This document shows, one piece after another, positions 49,952 to 57,755 of a DNA stretch of 64,000 bases. The stretch is taken from positions 1,798,001 through 1,862,000 of the forward strand of contig NZ_JAIPME010000002.1 of the NCBI RefSeq assembly GCF_019957155.1, given 5' to 3'. Source of the stretch: Anaerococcus murdochii (lineage in GTDB: Bacteria > Bacillota > Clostridia > Tissierellales > Peptoniphilaceae). The translations under genes and the position numbers were made by a program. Each line of letters begins with the position of its first letter. The stretch's first letter is position 1. The notes beneath the pieces were generated by a model. That model was not told the DNA's origin and did not search any database. It worked only from the letters and a program-made list of their open reading frames with translations.

Positions 49952-51694
49952 CTACCCCCTAACTCTTGCAAAATGATTTTCAATTTGTGAACTTAGATCA
50001 TTAAGTTTTTCAATCTTATCATTTTCTACGTTGTATTTCATTTGGCTTATGTCATTTAATAAAGATGAGCTATAAAATTTATTATATGAAATATTATCTT
50101 TTAAAGCCGCCTTACTTAGGTCATAGTACTTTTCAATGACATCTAGCATCATTATTTGCTTTTTGACTGGTACATACTTATCAGTATAATTATAAGCATT
50201 TTGTTGCAAGAAACCATTCCTAATTAAACTTGCTACATCAAGTATATTCTTCTGCTCATCTGATAGGGCATCAGATCCAACAAGCATCATAATTGACTTA
50301 ACTTCTTCTTCATCAATTAGAACATTCATTAATTTATTTCTTACGCCAATGATATCTGAATTATAGGTTTCTTTATAAAAATCTCTTATCTTATCTAGGT
50401 AGTTTGTATAAGATGTAAGCCAGTTTATAGCTGGATAATGTCTAGAATAAGCAAGTTTTCTATCAAGACCTAAAAATACATTTACTGAACGTCTTGTAGC
50501 TTCTGTTACAGGTTCTGAAAAGTCTCCACCAGATGGAGAAACCGCACCAATCAAGGTAACCGATCCCTTAGTTCCGTTTAGGTTTTCAAAATATCCTGCT
50601 CTTTCATAAAACTTCGAAAGCCTAGATGCAAGATAAGCTGGGTAACCTTCTTCAGCCGGAATTTCTTCTAGCCTTGCAGATATTTCCCTAAGAGCTTCTG
50701 CCCACCTAGATGTAGAGTCAGCCATAAGGGCAACATCATAGCCCATATCTCTATAATACTCAGCAATAGTTATACCTGTATAGATACTAGCTTCCCTCGC
50801 TGCCACCGGCATATTGGAAGTATTTGCGATAAGGATTGTCCTTTGCATAAGGTCCTTGCCAGTATTTGGATCTATAAGATCAGGGAATTCCTCAAGAACT
50901 TGAGTCATCTCATTTCCCCTCTCTCCACAACCGATGTAAACAATAATATCAACATCAGAATATTGGGCTAATTGGTGTTGGAGCATAGTCTTTCCTGTAC
51001 CAAATCCGCCGGGAATTGCAACGGTACCACCCTTAGCAATTGGGAAAAATACATCCAAAACTCTTTGACCTGTTACAAGTAAATTCTTAAGACTTAAAGC
51101 CTTTTTAACCGGTCTTGGATTTCTAACTGGCCAGTATTGATAAAGTTTAAGCTCATGGATGCCTTCATCATTTTCAACCTTTAAAATAGTATCTTCAAGC
51201 CTATAAAGCCCATCTTCCTTGGCTTCGATTATAGTACCTTCGACATTTGATAAAAGTCTGTGGTCTATAACCTCAGTTTCCTTGATTGTAGCGTATATAT
51301 CAGATTTTTTGATTTTATCGCCAACTTTGAATTTGATTTTTACATCCCATTGTTTTTCAAGGTTAAGATTATCAAAACCAATTCCAGATGGAATAAAGGC
51401 CCCGTGTTTGTCCATAATATCCTTAAGCGGTCTTTCAATACCGTCAAACATATTACCGAGTAGACCCGGACCTAACCTTACTGATAAGGGCATGGATGTT
51501 GAAATAATATCTTCGCCGACCTTAAGGCCTGAAGTATCTTCATATACCTGAATTGTAGCTATATCACCGTCAACTGATATAACTTCGCCAATTAGCTTTA
51601 ATCCTCCAACAGAGACCATCTCTTTTATCTTAAGACTCCTAGCATTTTTGGCATAAACTACTGGCCCATTTATTGTCTTAATTATTGGATTCAT
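49952..51694 (-). CDS. ntpA: V-type ATPase catalytic subunit A
   Basis: Catalytic ATPase subunit. Begins [24 protein letters not shown], has the large bulge domain, P-loop [51 protein letters not shown] and [16 protein letters not shown]. 580 residues, full length. Start at ATG 51694 matches homologues; it overlaps the E gene by 17 nt and longer in-frame starts would run inside E. The ribosome site is modest (AGTGAGAG). Confidence 0.96.
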   Translation of the reverse strand: MNPIIKTINGPVVYAKNARSLKIKEMVSVGGLKLIGEVISVDGDIATIQVYEDTSGLKVGEDIISTSMPLSVRLGPGLLGNMFDGIERPLKDIMDKHGAFIPSGIGFDNLNLEKQWDVKIKFKVGDKIKKSDIYATIKETEVIDHRLLSNVEGTIIEAKEDGLYRLEDTILKVENDEGIHELKLYQYWPVRNPRPVKKALSLKNLLVTGQRVLDVFFPIAKGGTVAIPGGFGTGKTMLQHQLAQYSDVDIIVYIGCGERGNEMTQVLEEFPDLIDPNTGKDLMQRTILIANTSNMPVAAREASIYTGITIAEYYRDMGYDVALMADSTSRWAEALREISARLEEIPAEEGYPAYLASRLSKFYERAGYFENLNGTKGSVTLIGAVSPSGGDFSEPVTEATRRSVNVFLGLDRKLAYSRHYPAINWLTSYTNYLDKIRDFYKETYNSDIIGVRNKLMNVLIDEEEVKSIMMLVGSDALSDEQKNILDVASLIRNGFLQQNAYNYTDKYVPVKKQIMMLDVIEKYYDLSKAALKDNISYNKFYSSSLLNDISQMKYNVENDKIEKLNDLSSQIENHFARVRG

Positions 51695-52283
51695 TAAAAC
51701 TCTCACTTTCAAGAACTTGGTATAGTTTTTTACCAAATTCATACTTATTTTCTCTAATTTTTTGCCTATAAGTAAAGTTATATCTAAATTCCTTATTGAT
51801 ATCAATAAGCATAAAGCCTCCGATATTTGTTTTTTCGATACTTTCTGTATGCTTAAAATCAATCAAATTTAAATCTTCATCTACAACAGCAACTATAATC
51901 TCATCTTCATTTAGGCCTAGGCTTTTAATTTTGCCTTCTATTTCCTTTTGAAGCTTATCTTTATAATCGCTTGTCTTCCTATAGGCTTTCAATTTATCTG
52001 TTAATTTTTCATAAAAATCATCAAGCAATTGCTCTTTATAAGCAAAAAACCTATTTTTTTCATCTTGGCTAATTTTAGAAATCTCTTCATTTTTTCTTAT
52101 TTCTAGAAATACATCCCTATCTTTAACTTTTTTCTCAAAATCTTCCTTGCGGGACTCATTTTTACTATCTAAAAATGAAGAATTTCTTTCAGTGGATTGG
52201 AATAATTCTTGGTCAGTTTTTTCCTTTTCTTCATCCCAAACCATCTTTCTAAAGCTTGATAATTTTGCTTCTATATCTAGCAT
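51678..52283 (-). CDS. ntpE: V-type ATPase subunit E
   Basis: Peripheral stalk subunit that pairs with a G/H subunit to hold the catalytic head. 201 residues. The N-terminal half is a long, charged helix (from about 5 to 110) that would form the EG coiled coil; the C-terminal half (EIIVAVVDEDL, IGGFMLIDINKEFRYNFTYRQKI) is the globular head-binding domain. Start after AAGGAT, 11 nt behind the F stop. Position between F and A differs from the more usual I-K-E-C-F-A-B-D order. Confidence 0.9.
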   Translation of the reverse strand: MLDIEAKLSSFRKMVWDEEKEKTDQELFQSTERNSSFLDSKNESRKEDFEKKVKDRDVFLEIRKNEEISKISQDEKNRFFAYKEQLLDDFYEKLTDKLKAYRKTSDYKDKLQKEIEGKIKSLGLNEDEIIVAVVDEDLNLIDFKHTESIEKTNIGGFMLIDINKEFRYNFTYRQKIRENKYEFGKKLYQVLESESFNESNN

Positions 52284-52294
52284 ATTATATCCTT

Positions 52295-52531
52295 TCAGCC
52301 ATCAATGGTAACTATCAAAGGCATGGAATTATCTTTCCTAAAATTATCAATTTTGATAGAATTTTTTTGATAAACAGATCTAGTTACAATTAATATCGCA
52401 AGATTCTCATCATCGATTGATTTATCAAAAACTTTTTCAAAATTATTAGTAGAAACTAATTCTCCTTCAATCGCACCAAGTCTAAACATTGTTAACAAGC
52501 TATTTGAATCTGTTAAAATCTTCGCTTTCAT
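52295..52531 (-). CDS. ntpF: V-type ATPase subunit F, shortened at the C-terminus
   Basis: Small rotor subunit bound to D. 78 residues compared with about 100-105 normally. The Rossmann-like core is complete (MKAKILTDSNSLLTMFRLGAIEG..., LAILIVTRSVYQKN, MPLIVTIDG), but the protein stops right after the last beta strand, so the C-terminal helix that normally touches the D coiled coil is missing. Subunit E begins 11 nt later, with no remnant of the lost part. The location in the operon supports the call. Symbols for this subunit differ between organisms. Confidence 0.85.
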   Translation of the reverse strand: MKAKILTDSNSLLTMFRLGAIEGELVSTNNFEKVFDKSIDDENLAILIVTRSVYQKNSIKIDNFRKDNSMPLIVTIDG

Positions 52532-52532
52532 C

Positions 52533-52964
52533 TTATGCGTTTAGGATCATGATTGAAATGATAACACCAAAGATAGCTATACCTTCGGCAAGACCTACGA
52601 ATATGATTGTCCTACCAAGGATAGATTGGTCTTCAGAAATAGCACCAAGAGCTGCAGAACCAACTGTACCTACGGCATATCCTGTACCAATAGCTGCAAG
52701 ACCTGTTGAAAGAGCTGCACCTATATATTTAAGTCCATCAGATGCTGCTTGAGCTGTAGCTGCACCTTCTGCAGCTTTTGAAGCAGATGGAATCATAAGT
52801 ACAACTATCATTAACATAACTGGCACAAAGGTAAATAAATTCATCTTTAATGCTTTAGAAATTTTTGCTTTTGATGGGTCTTCATTGTTCTTTAATAAGT
52901 ATAAACCTGAATAAATTGTTATTATTACTACTGCTAATGCTAGCATTGCTGTATATTTAATCAT
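52533..52964 (-). CDS. ntpK: V-type ATPase membrane rotor subunit K
   Basis: Ring-forming c-type subunit that carries the ion. 143 residues. The C-terminal hairpin is a classic c subunit: Gly/Ala-rich helix KYIGAALSTGLAAIGTGYAVG, the SAALGAISEDQ loop and FVGLAEGIAIFGVIISIMIL with the ion-binding Glu. The N-terminal hairpin (about 1-60) lacks these Gly motifs and a Glu, so there is one ion site per subunit; a SASKAAEGAATA segment between the hairpins could be a processing region. AAGGAGAT ribosome site. Ion type (Na+ or H+) not decidable here. Confidence 0.92.
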   Translation of the reverse strand: MIKYTAMLALAVVIITIYSGLYLLKNNEDPSKAKISKALKMNLFTFVPVMLMIVVLMIPSASKAAEGAATAQAASDGLKYIGAALSTGLAAIGTGYAVGTVGSAALGAISEDQSILGRTIIFVGLAEGIAIFGVIISIMILNA

Positions 52965-52975
52965 AATATCTCCTT

Positions 52976-54337
52976 TTATTTACTTTCTTTAATTGGTCTG
53001 AATTTACGACCATTTCCTTGATAATATTTACTAAACATCTCATAAAACTCTAGTCTCAAGCCTTGGATAAAGACTATCATGCCTTCAAGCCCAATGATTA
53101 AGATATTTCCTAGAATTAATATAATTAGTCCCTTAATTCCTCCGCCTGCGATTTTACTCATAACTTCAAATGCCATGTATAAACCAACGTGGTTTATAGC
53201 AAAGGCTCCTACCCTTGTAAAAGATACAAGATTTGAAAATACAGATAGAAGTGCTTCTATTATCGAAAATGAACTTTCAACATAATAGTCGAAAGCACTT
53301 GATTCAAAAACTTCATCTCTCTTTTCAATTTTAGCTGCGATTGGTCTTGAAAATACAATCATAACTATTGAAGCAAGCAAAATTACTAAACCTACTGTTT
53401 TGGGTAGAGGATTTACTTTGACAATATTCAGAATTAGCAAAACAAATGAAGTCATCATCATAAGTCCTGCTATACCTTCCTTGCCAAAGATACCTTCTTC
53501 AATATTCTTTTGCTTAACAAGTTTATTATAAATTCCTATAAAATAGGATATTACAAGTAGTCCTATACCAAAGGCCACTGAAGCAATAAGGACTTTCATA
53601 ATATTATCAAATGGCTTGATAAGTATAGCAGGTATTAGGGTTTCTATACCAAATACTGAACCATACATCATTCCAAAGAAACATGCTGAAAATCCTACTC
53701 TTCTTATTAGGGCACCAAAAGTTTTGTTTTTTTTGTCAACTAAAAAACTTAAGAGAACAAAAACCAAACCTTGGCCTAAGTCACCAAACATCATTCCATA
53801 CAAGAGCATGTATGATACTGCAAAAAATGGAGTTGGATCTATTTCGTTATAATTTGGTGCCCCATACATGTTTACCAAAAATTCAAACGGCCTAAATAAT
53901 TTATTATTTTTAAGTTTTGTAGGAGGTTCTTGATTTGACTCCTCCTTGACTGTAACTATTGTATCATCATATTTATTTGATAAATTTTCAAAATCTTTAA
54001 TTTTTGAGTCAGGAACCCAACCAGATAGATAAAGGTATTTATCTCCCTTAGCCATTTTTGCAACTAATTCATCACTTTTTTCATAATATTCCAAAGAATT
54101 AGATAAGTTATCAACAACATCTTTATTTTTAGATCTGATGTCTTGTATACTTGTTTCTAATGATTTTAGTTCTGAATCAATGTCGCCTAGGTCTTTATTT
54201 ATAGTTAGTAAATCCTCATCAGGAATTTCTTTATCAATAAAGCCCATCGTATTAACAGCTCTTCCTATATCTTCCTTAACCTGCTTAGGGTAAACTAACA
54301 AATAATTTTCTTTTGATTTTTTTACCTTATCTGTCAT
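52976..54337 (-). CDS. ntpI: V-type ATPase subunit I, second half (membrane part)
   Basis: Stator subunit forming the ion channel with the K ring. 453 residues instead of about 640-660. It begins in the middle of the cytoplasmic domain (NYLLVYPKQVKEDIGRAVNTMGF aligns to the second half of the lobe), has the returning helix (SLETSIQDIRSKNKD), LYLSGWVPDSKI, then PTKLKNNKLFRPFEFLVNMYG, DPTPFFAVSYMLLYGMMFGDLGQG and about seven membrane segments with FTRVGAFAINHVGLYMAFE. ATG follows the stop of the first-half gene directly (TAAATG, same frame) and has its own AAAGGGGG. So this is a true split, not a frameshift. Confidence 0.88.
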   Translation of the reverse strand: MTDKVKKSKENYLLVYPKQVKEDIGRAVNTMGFIDKEIPDEDLLTINKDLGDIDSELKSLETSIQDIRSKNKDVVDNLSNSLEYYEKSDELVAKMAKGDKYLYLSGWVPDSKIKDFENLSNKYDDTIVTVKEESNQEPPTKLKNNKLFRPFEFLVNMYGAPNYNEIDPTPFFAVSYMLLYGMMFGDLGQGLVFVLLSFLVDKKNKTFGALIRRVGFSACFFGMMYGSVFGIETLIPAILIKPFDNIMKVLIASVAFGIGLLVISYFIGIYNKLVKQKNIEEGIFGKEGIAGLMMMTSFVLLILNIVKVNPLPKTVGLVILLASIVMIVFSRPIAAKIEKRDEVFESSAFDYYVESSFSIIEALLSVFSNLVSFTRVGAFAINHVGLYMAFEVMSKIAGGGIKGLIILILGNILIIGLEGMIVFIQGLRLEFYEMFSKYYQGNGRKFRPIKESK

Positions 54338-55219
54338 TTAATCCCCCTTTACAATCATATCAAAGGCATAATCAACTAGAGAATCTACTTCCTTGTTATA
54401 AACAATAGATATATCATCCTTTAGCTTATTATAATCACTCTTGATTTTTTTACTTTGTTCTGCTATTTCTCCATCATATTTTGAATTTATCTTAATGATT
54501 TCATCTTGAATCATATTAGAATATTTAGTATCAATCCTAGATGCTACTTTTAGACTTTCTTCTCTTTCGCTAACGATTATATTGTCAACTTCTTCACGCC
54601 TAATCCTAGTTTTCTTATCTAGTTCGATAATTTCGTTTAAGGCATCAGCGGATTTTTTTGCCTCGCTATCTAGATGGATAATTAGGGACGGTATATTTTC
54701 ATAATTATTTTTAAGAATAAACCTACCATCCTTAGATACTTCACCATATCTGTAATCAAAATATTTTAATTGTCTTATTTTATTTATATCAATATCAGCC
54801 TTATCAAGCACTTCTAAGTTGGCCTTGAAATTTAAAAGTTCTTTTCTTTTTTCAAGTAACTCTTCTCTTCTCTTTATAAGAGGCGCTAAATCTTCATATA
54901 ATTCTTCTAGTCTTTCTCTAGAAATTACTTTTTGATTATAATTTAAATTTTCATCATCATGAATTTCTAGAAATTTCTTTAGATAATTCATTTTTTCATT
55001 ATCAGACTTAGAAAGGCCATCAAAACTTTTAATATTGTTCATATCTTCAGTAAGTTCTACATTTTCTGTACTTGCGGTTACTGAAAAAGCTCTGCTGGCT
55101 ACTTGATTGAAAGCATCAATTGGTTCAATTTGACCTATATCTACCACATCTAAGAGCAAATCATTAAGATTATCTAACTTAGATGTAATATTTACCAGGT
55201 GCATTTTTTCTACTGCCAT
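54338..55219 (-). CDS. V-type ATPase subunit I, first half, with a G/H-like helical tail
   Basis: 293 residues. The start (VEKMHLVNITSKLDNLNDLL..IGQIEPIDAF) and the following helix and lobe (to about YRYGEVSKDGRF and IPSLIIHLDSE, near residue 185) match the N-terminal part of subunit I. From about 190 to the end it is a highly charged, continuous helix ending DYAFDMIVKGD; this resembles peripheral-stalk subunit G/H, whose end often reads like 'AV.LIVE.IVG'. No other G/H gene is in the operon. No internal start codon in frame lies at the tail border, so the tail can only be made as a fusion. Assignment of the tail is inference from composition, length and context. Confidence 0.72.
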   Translation of the reverse strand: MAVEKMHLVNITSKLDNLNDLLLDVVDIGQIEPIDAFNQVASRAFSVTASTENVELTEDMNNIKSFDGLSKSDNEKMNYLKKFLEIHDDENLNYNQKVISRERLEELYEDLAPLIKRREELLEKRKELLNFKANLEVLDKADIDINKIRQLKYFDYRYGEVSKDGRFILKNNYENIPSLIIHLDSEAKKSADALNEIIELDKKTRIRREEVDNIIVSEREESLKVASRIDTKYSNMIQDEIIKINSKYDGEIAEQSKKIKSDYNKLKDDISIVYNKEVDSLVDYAFDMIVKGD

Positions 55220-55221
55220 AT

Positions 55222-56202
55222 TTACCTTCCTATTAACAACTCTTCTTTTTGGCTATAAGTGTATTTATCATCCATTTCCAAAATAGCTATAAGATTTTTC
55301 ATATTTAAGTATAAAATATTCATTGCAGAAATTATATAGAGTATATCAGATCTTTCTTTGATTATTTCATCTTTGAAATTCTTAAGCCTCTTATCCTGCA
55401 TTTTTTTATAAAATAGATTCTCATCTTCAAATATATTTTTATACTTAGTATCCTTAAAATATTCCATAAGCTCATCTTTACTAAAATCAGATAACATTTT
55501 TAGTCTTTGACCATTATATAGATAACCGCCTTCAATTAAGTAATTAAAAATCTCACTATTATTTACATCAAAGAATGATTTAAGCCTATAAAGCATTTCA
55601 AAGTTGAGCAAATTTATCTCTTCTGCTAAGAAATTTTTAATAAGTTTCGATTCTTTTGATGGAAATTTTTCACTTATTTTTAAAAGCTCCCTATAATAAG
55701 ATTTTATAAGAGCATTTGACGATAAAAATATAATAGAATCCTTATCCATATTTTCATTTAAAAAAGGTTCAAGGACTCGCTTTATATGGTAATCATCAAG
55801 ACTTTCTATAAAATCTTTAAAACTTGTATCTAGATTAAGACTCATTGCCTTATAGTATGGATTATTTCTAAAATATCCCAAATTCTCAGCCAAAGATCCA
55901 TTTAAAATGCTTGTTATTATTTCTTGTATCAAATATATTTTGAAAATAGAAAAATACAGCTGGTAAAACTTTTTTTCTAGACCTGTTAGAAAATATTCTA
56001 GACTCCTAAGTTCTTTATAGAAGTGCGTACGCAGTTTATCTTCTAAGATAATCTTTTCATCATCTGCACTTAAAAAGTCATAGTTTTTTCTAAGATAACT
56101 AGCCTTAGCTGATAGATTATCTTCCCTTATCAAGCCATCTAACAAATCATTATCTAAAACATATGATAGTTTTGCTTTGGCTTTTACAGAAACATCTTTC
56201 AT
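55222..56202 (-). CDS. ntpC: V-type ATPase subunit C
   Basis: Links the rotor shaft to the K ring (subunit C of bacterial/archaeal type, d in eukaryotes). 326 residues, mostly helical, with KAKLSYVLDNDLLDGLI at the start and a repeat-like three-domain helical funnel; ALIKSYYRELLKIS and NFLAEEINLLNFEMLYRLK are typical. AAGGAGG before the ATG. It is the first gene of the operon here, which is unusual; in most relatives it lies between E and F. The 140-nt gap upstream contains the miaB terminator and AT-rich DNA with a TAAAAT-like -10 but no convincing -35. Confidence 0.87.
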   Translation of the reverse strand: MKDVSVKAKAKLSYVLDNDLLDGLIREDNLSAKASYLRKNYDFLSADDEKIILEDKLRTHFYKELRSLEYFLTGLEKKFYQLYFSIFKIYLIQEIITSILNGSLAENLGYFRNNPYYKAMSLNLDTSFKDFIESLDDYHIKRVLEPFLNENMDKDSIIFLSSNALIKSYYRELLKISEKFPSKESKLIKNFLAEEINLLNFEMLYRLKSFFDVNNSEIFNYLIEGGYLYNGQRLKMLSDFSKDELMEYFKDTKYKNIFEDENLFYKKMQDKRLKNFKDEIIKERSDILYIISAMNILYLNMKNLIAILEMDDKYTYSQKEELLIGR

Positions 56203-56313
56203 AAAACCTCCTTCCTAACAAACTATATTTTACCCGATAATTTTTCATAAAAAAGCTTTGAAAACACTTAATATAAAACATATATAAAATATTATTTACA
56301 AAACTTTCTAACA

Positions 56314-56340
56314 AATTAAAAACCCCAGCCAAGGCCGGGA
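56314..56340 (-). terminator. Terminator after miaB
   Basis: GC-rich hairpin CCCGGC/GCTGGG with a 4-nt loop followed by six Ts on the minus strand; separates miaB from the V-ATPase operon. Confidence 0.85.
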
Positions 56341-56342
56341 TT

Positions 56343-57698
56343 TTATTCTACGAGGTCTCCTGATATTGTAAATGAAGTATTATCAGTAATTTTTACCTTT
56401 ACAAACTCACCTATAAGACTCTTATCAGCCTTGACATGCACAAGTTTATAATCATCAGTTCTACCTGTTAATACTTCTGGATTGTTTTTACTCTCTGATT
56501 CCAATAAAACTTCTACAGTTTTACCTATATAATTTTTATTTTTCTCATTAAATATTGGATATAAGAGGTCTAATAGCCTATCAAATCTCTCCTGAACAAT
56601 TTCATCGTCTATCGGGGTAAGTTTTGCTGCCCTTGTCTTAGGCCTTGGAGAATATTTAAAAGTGAAGGCTGTATCATATCCCACTTCTTGGCAAACCTTG
56701 AGGGTTTCTTTGAAATCTTCTTCAGTTTCTGTTGGATAACCAACAATTATATCAGTAGATATCGCTATTTCAGGGATTTCTTCTCTTAATTTCCTTGCTC
56801 TTTCCAAATATTTTTCTTGAGTGTATTTTCTGTTCATATCCTTAAGAACCTTGTCAGATCCTGATTGAAGTGGTAAATGAAAATATTTACAAATATTATC
56901 ATTTCTTTTTATAACTTGGATTAATTCATCTGAAAGGTCTTTTGGGTGACTTGTTGTAAACCTAAGCCTTTTTAAGTTTGGAATCTGAGCAACTTTTTCT
57001 AAAAGTTCTGGAAATGTATGATTAAAGTCAGCCTTATTGCCATATGAATTTACATTTTGACCTAGAAGTGTTACTTCTTTATATCCTTGATTTACCAAAT
57101 ATTCAACTTCCTCAATAATTGAAGAAGGTCTCCTAGACTCTTCCCTACCCCTTGATTCTGGAACTATACAATAAGAACAGAAATTATCACAGCCTGTCAT
57201 AATATTTACATAAGCTTGGAAATGATTTGGGGTATTATAGAGTACAAAATCATCCTTTACATTATCTGTAGATATGTCTACAACCCTTTCACCTGTTTCT
57301 AGGTACCTAAAAATTAAATCTGCTAGGGAATTAATATTTTTTGTACCAAAAATAATATCAACTTCCTTGTGTTTGTCAATTATTACTTGCCTTGCGACTT
57401 CTGTTTGCATCATACATCCAGATACAGCTATGATCTTTTCTGGGTGAGCTTCTTTTATTTTTTTAAGTGATGAAACTTGACCATAAAGTTTAAGCTCTGC
57501 ATTTTCCCTTACCAAACAGGTATTAAACAAAATAAAATCAGCCTTTTTCCTATCTTCCTCATAGGTATAACCTAAATCTTCAAGGATAAAGGAAATTCTT
57601 TCAGAATCGTGTTCATTCATTTGGCAACCAAAGGTTGTTATGTTGTAGGTTTTGCCTTTGAAATAATCCTTATACTTATCTAATTTTTTATTTGCCAT
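56343..57698 (-). CDS. miaB: tRNA-2-methylthio-N6-dimethylallyladenosine synthase MiaB
   Basis: Radical-SAM methylthiotransferase acting on A37 of tRNAs. N-terminal UPF0004 domain with TFGCQMNEHDSERI, FNTCLVREN and SGCMMQ (three Cys for the auxiliary cluster), radical-SAM CDNFCSYCIVPESRGREESR, and a C-terminal TRAM domain. 451 residues, full length. It starts after a terminator behind ispH::rpsA; miaA and mutSL, which often follow, are not here. Confidence 0.96.
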   Translation of the reverse strand: MANKKLDKYKDYFKGKTYNITTFGCQMNEHDSERISFILEDLGYTYEEDRKKADFILFNTCLVRENAELKLYGQVSSLKKIKEAHPEKIIAVSGCMMQTEVARQVIIDKHKEVDIIFGTKNINSLADLIFRYLETGERVVDISTDNVKDDFVLYNTPNHFQAYVNIMTGCDNFCSYCIVPESRGREESRRPSSIIEEVEYLVNQGYKEVTLLGQNVNSYGNKADFNHTFPELLEKVAQIPNLKRLRFTTSHPKDLSDELIQVIKRNDNICKYFHLPLQSGSDKVLKDMNRKYTQEKYLERARKLREEIPEIAISTDIIVGYPTETEEDFKETLKVCQEVGYDTAFTFKYSPRPKTRAAKLTPIDDEIVQERFDRLLDLLYPIFNEKNKNYIGKTVEVLLESESKNNPEVLTGRTDDYKLVHVKADKSLIGEFVKVKITDNTSFTISGDLVE

Positions 57699-57712
57699 AC
57701 TACTCCTTAAGT

Positions 57713-57745
57713 AAAAAAAGAGATGAACTAAGTCATCCCTTTTTA
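57713..57745 (-). terminator. Terminator after the ispH::rpsA gene
   Basis: GGGATGA/TCATCTC stem with one G-U pair, T-run on the minus strand. Confidence 0.82.
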
Positions 57746-57755
57746 ATTATTAATT

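Noticed and set aside
49948..49983. Start of ATPase subunit B at ATG 49983
   Set aside because: It lies within the end of subunit A and has no ribosome site; TTG 49947 has AGGGGG 7 nt upstream and fits homologues.
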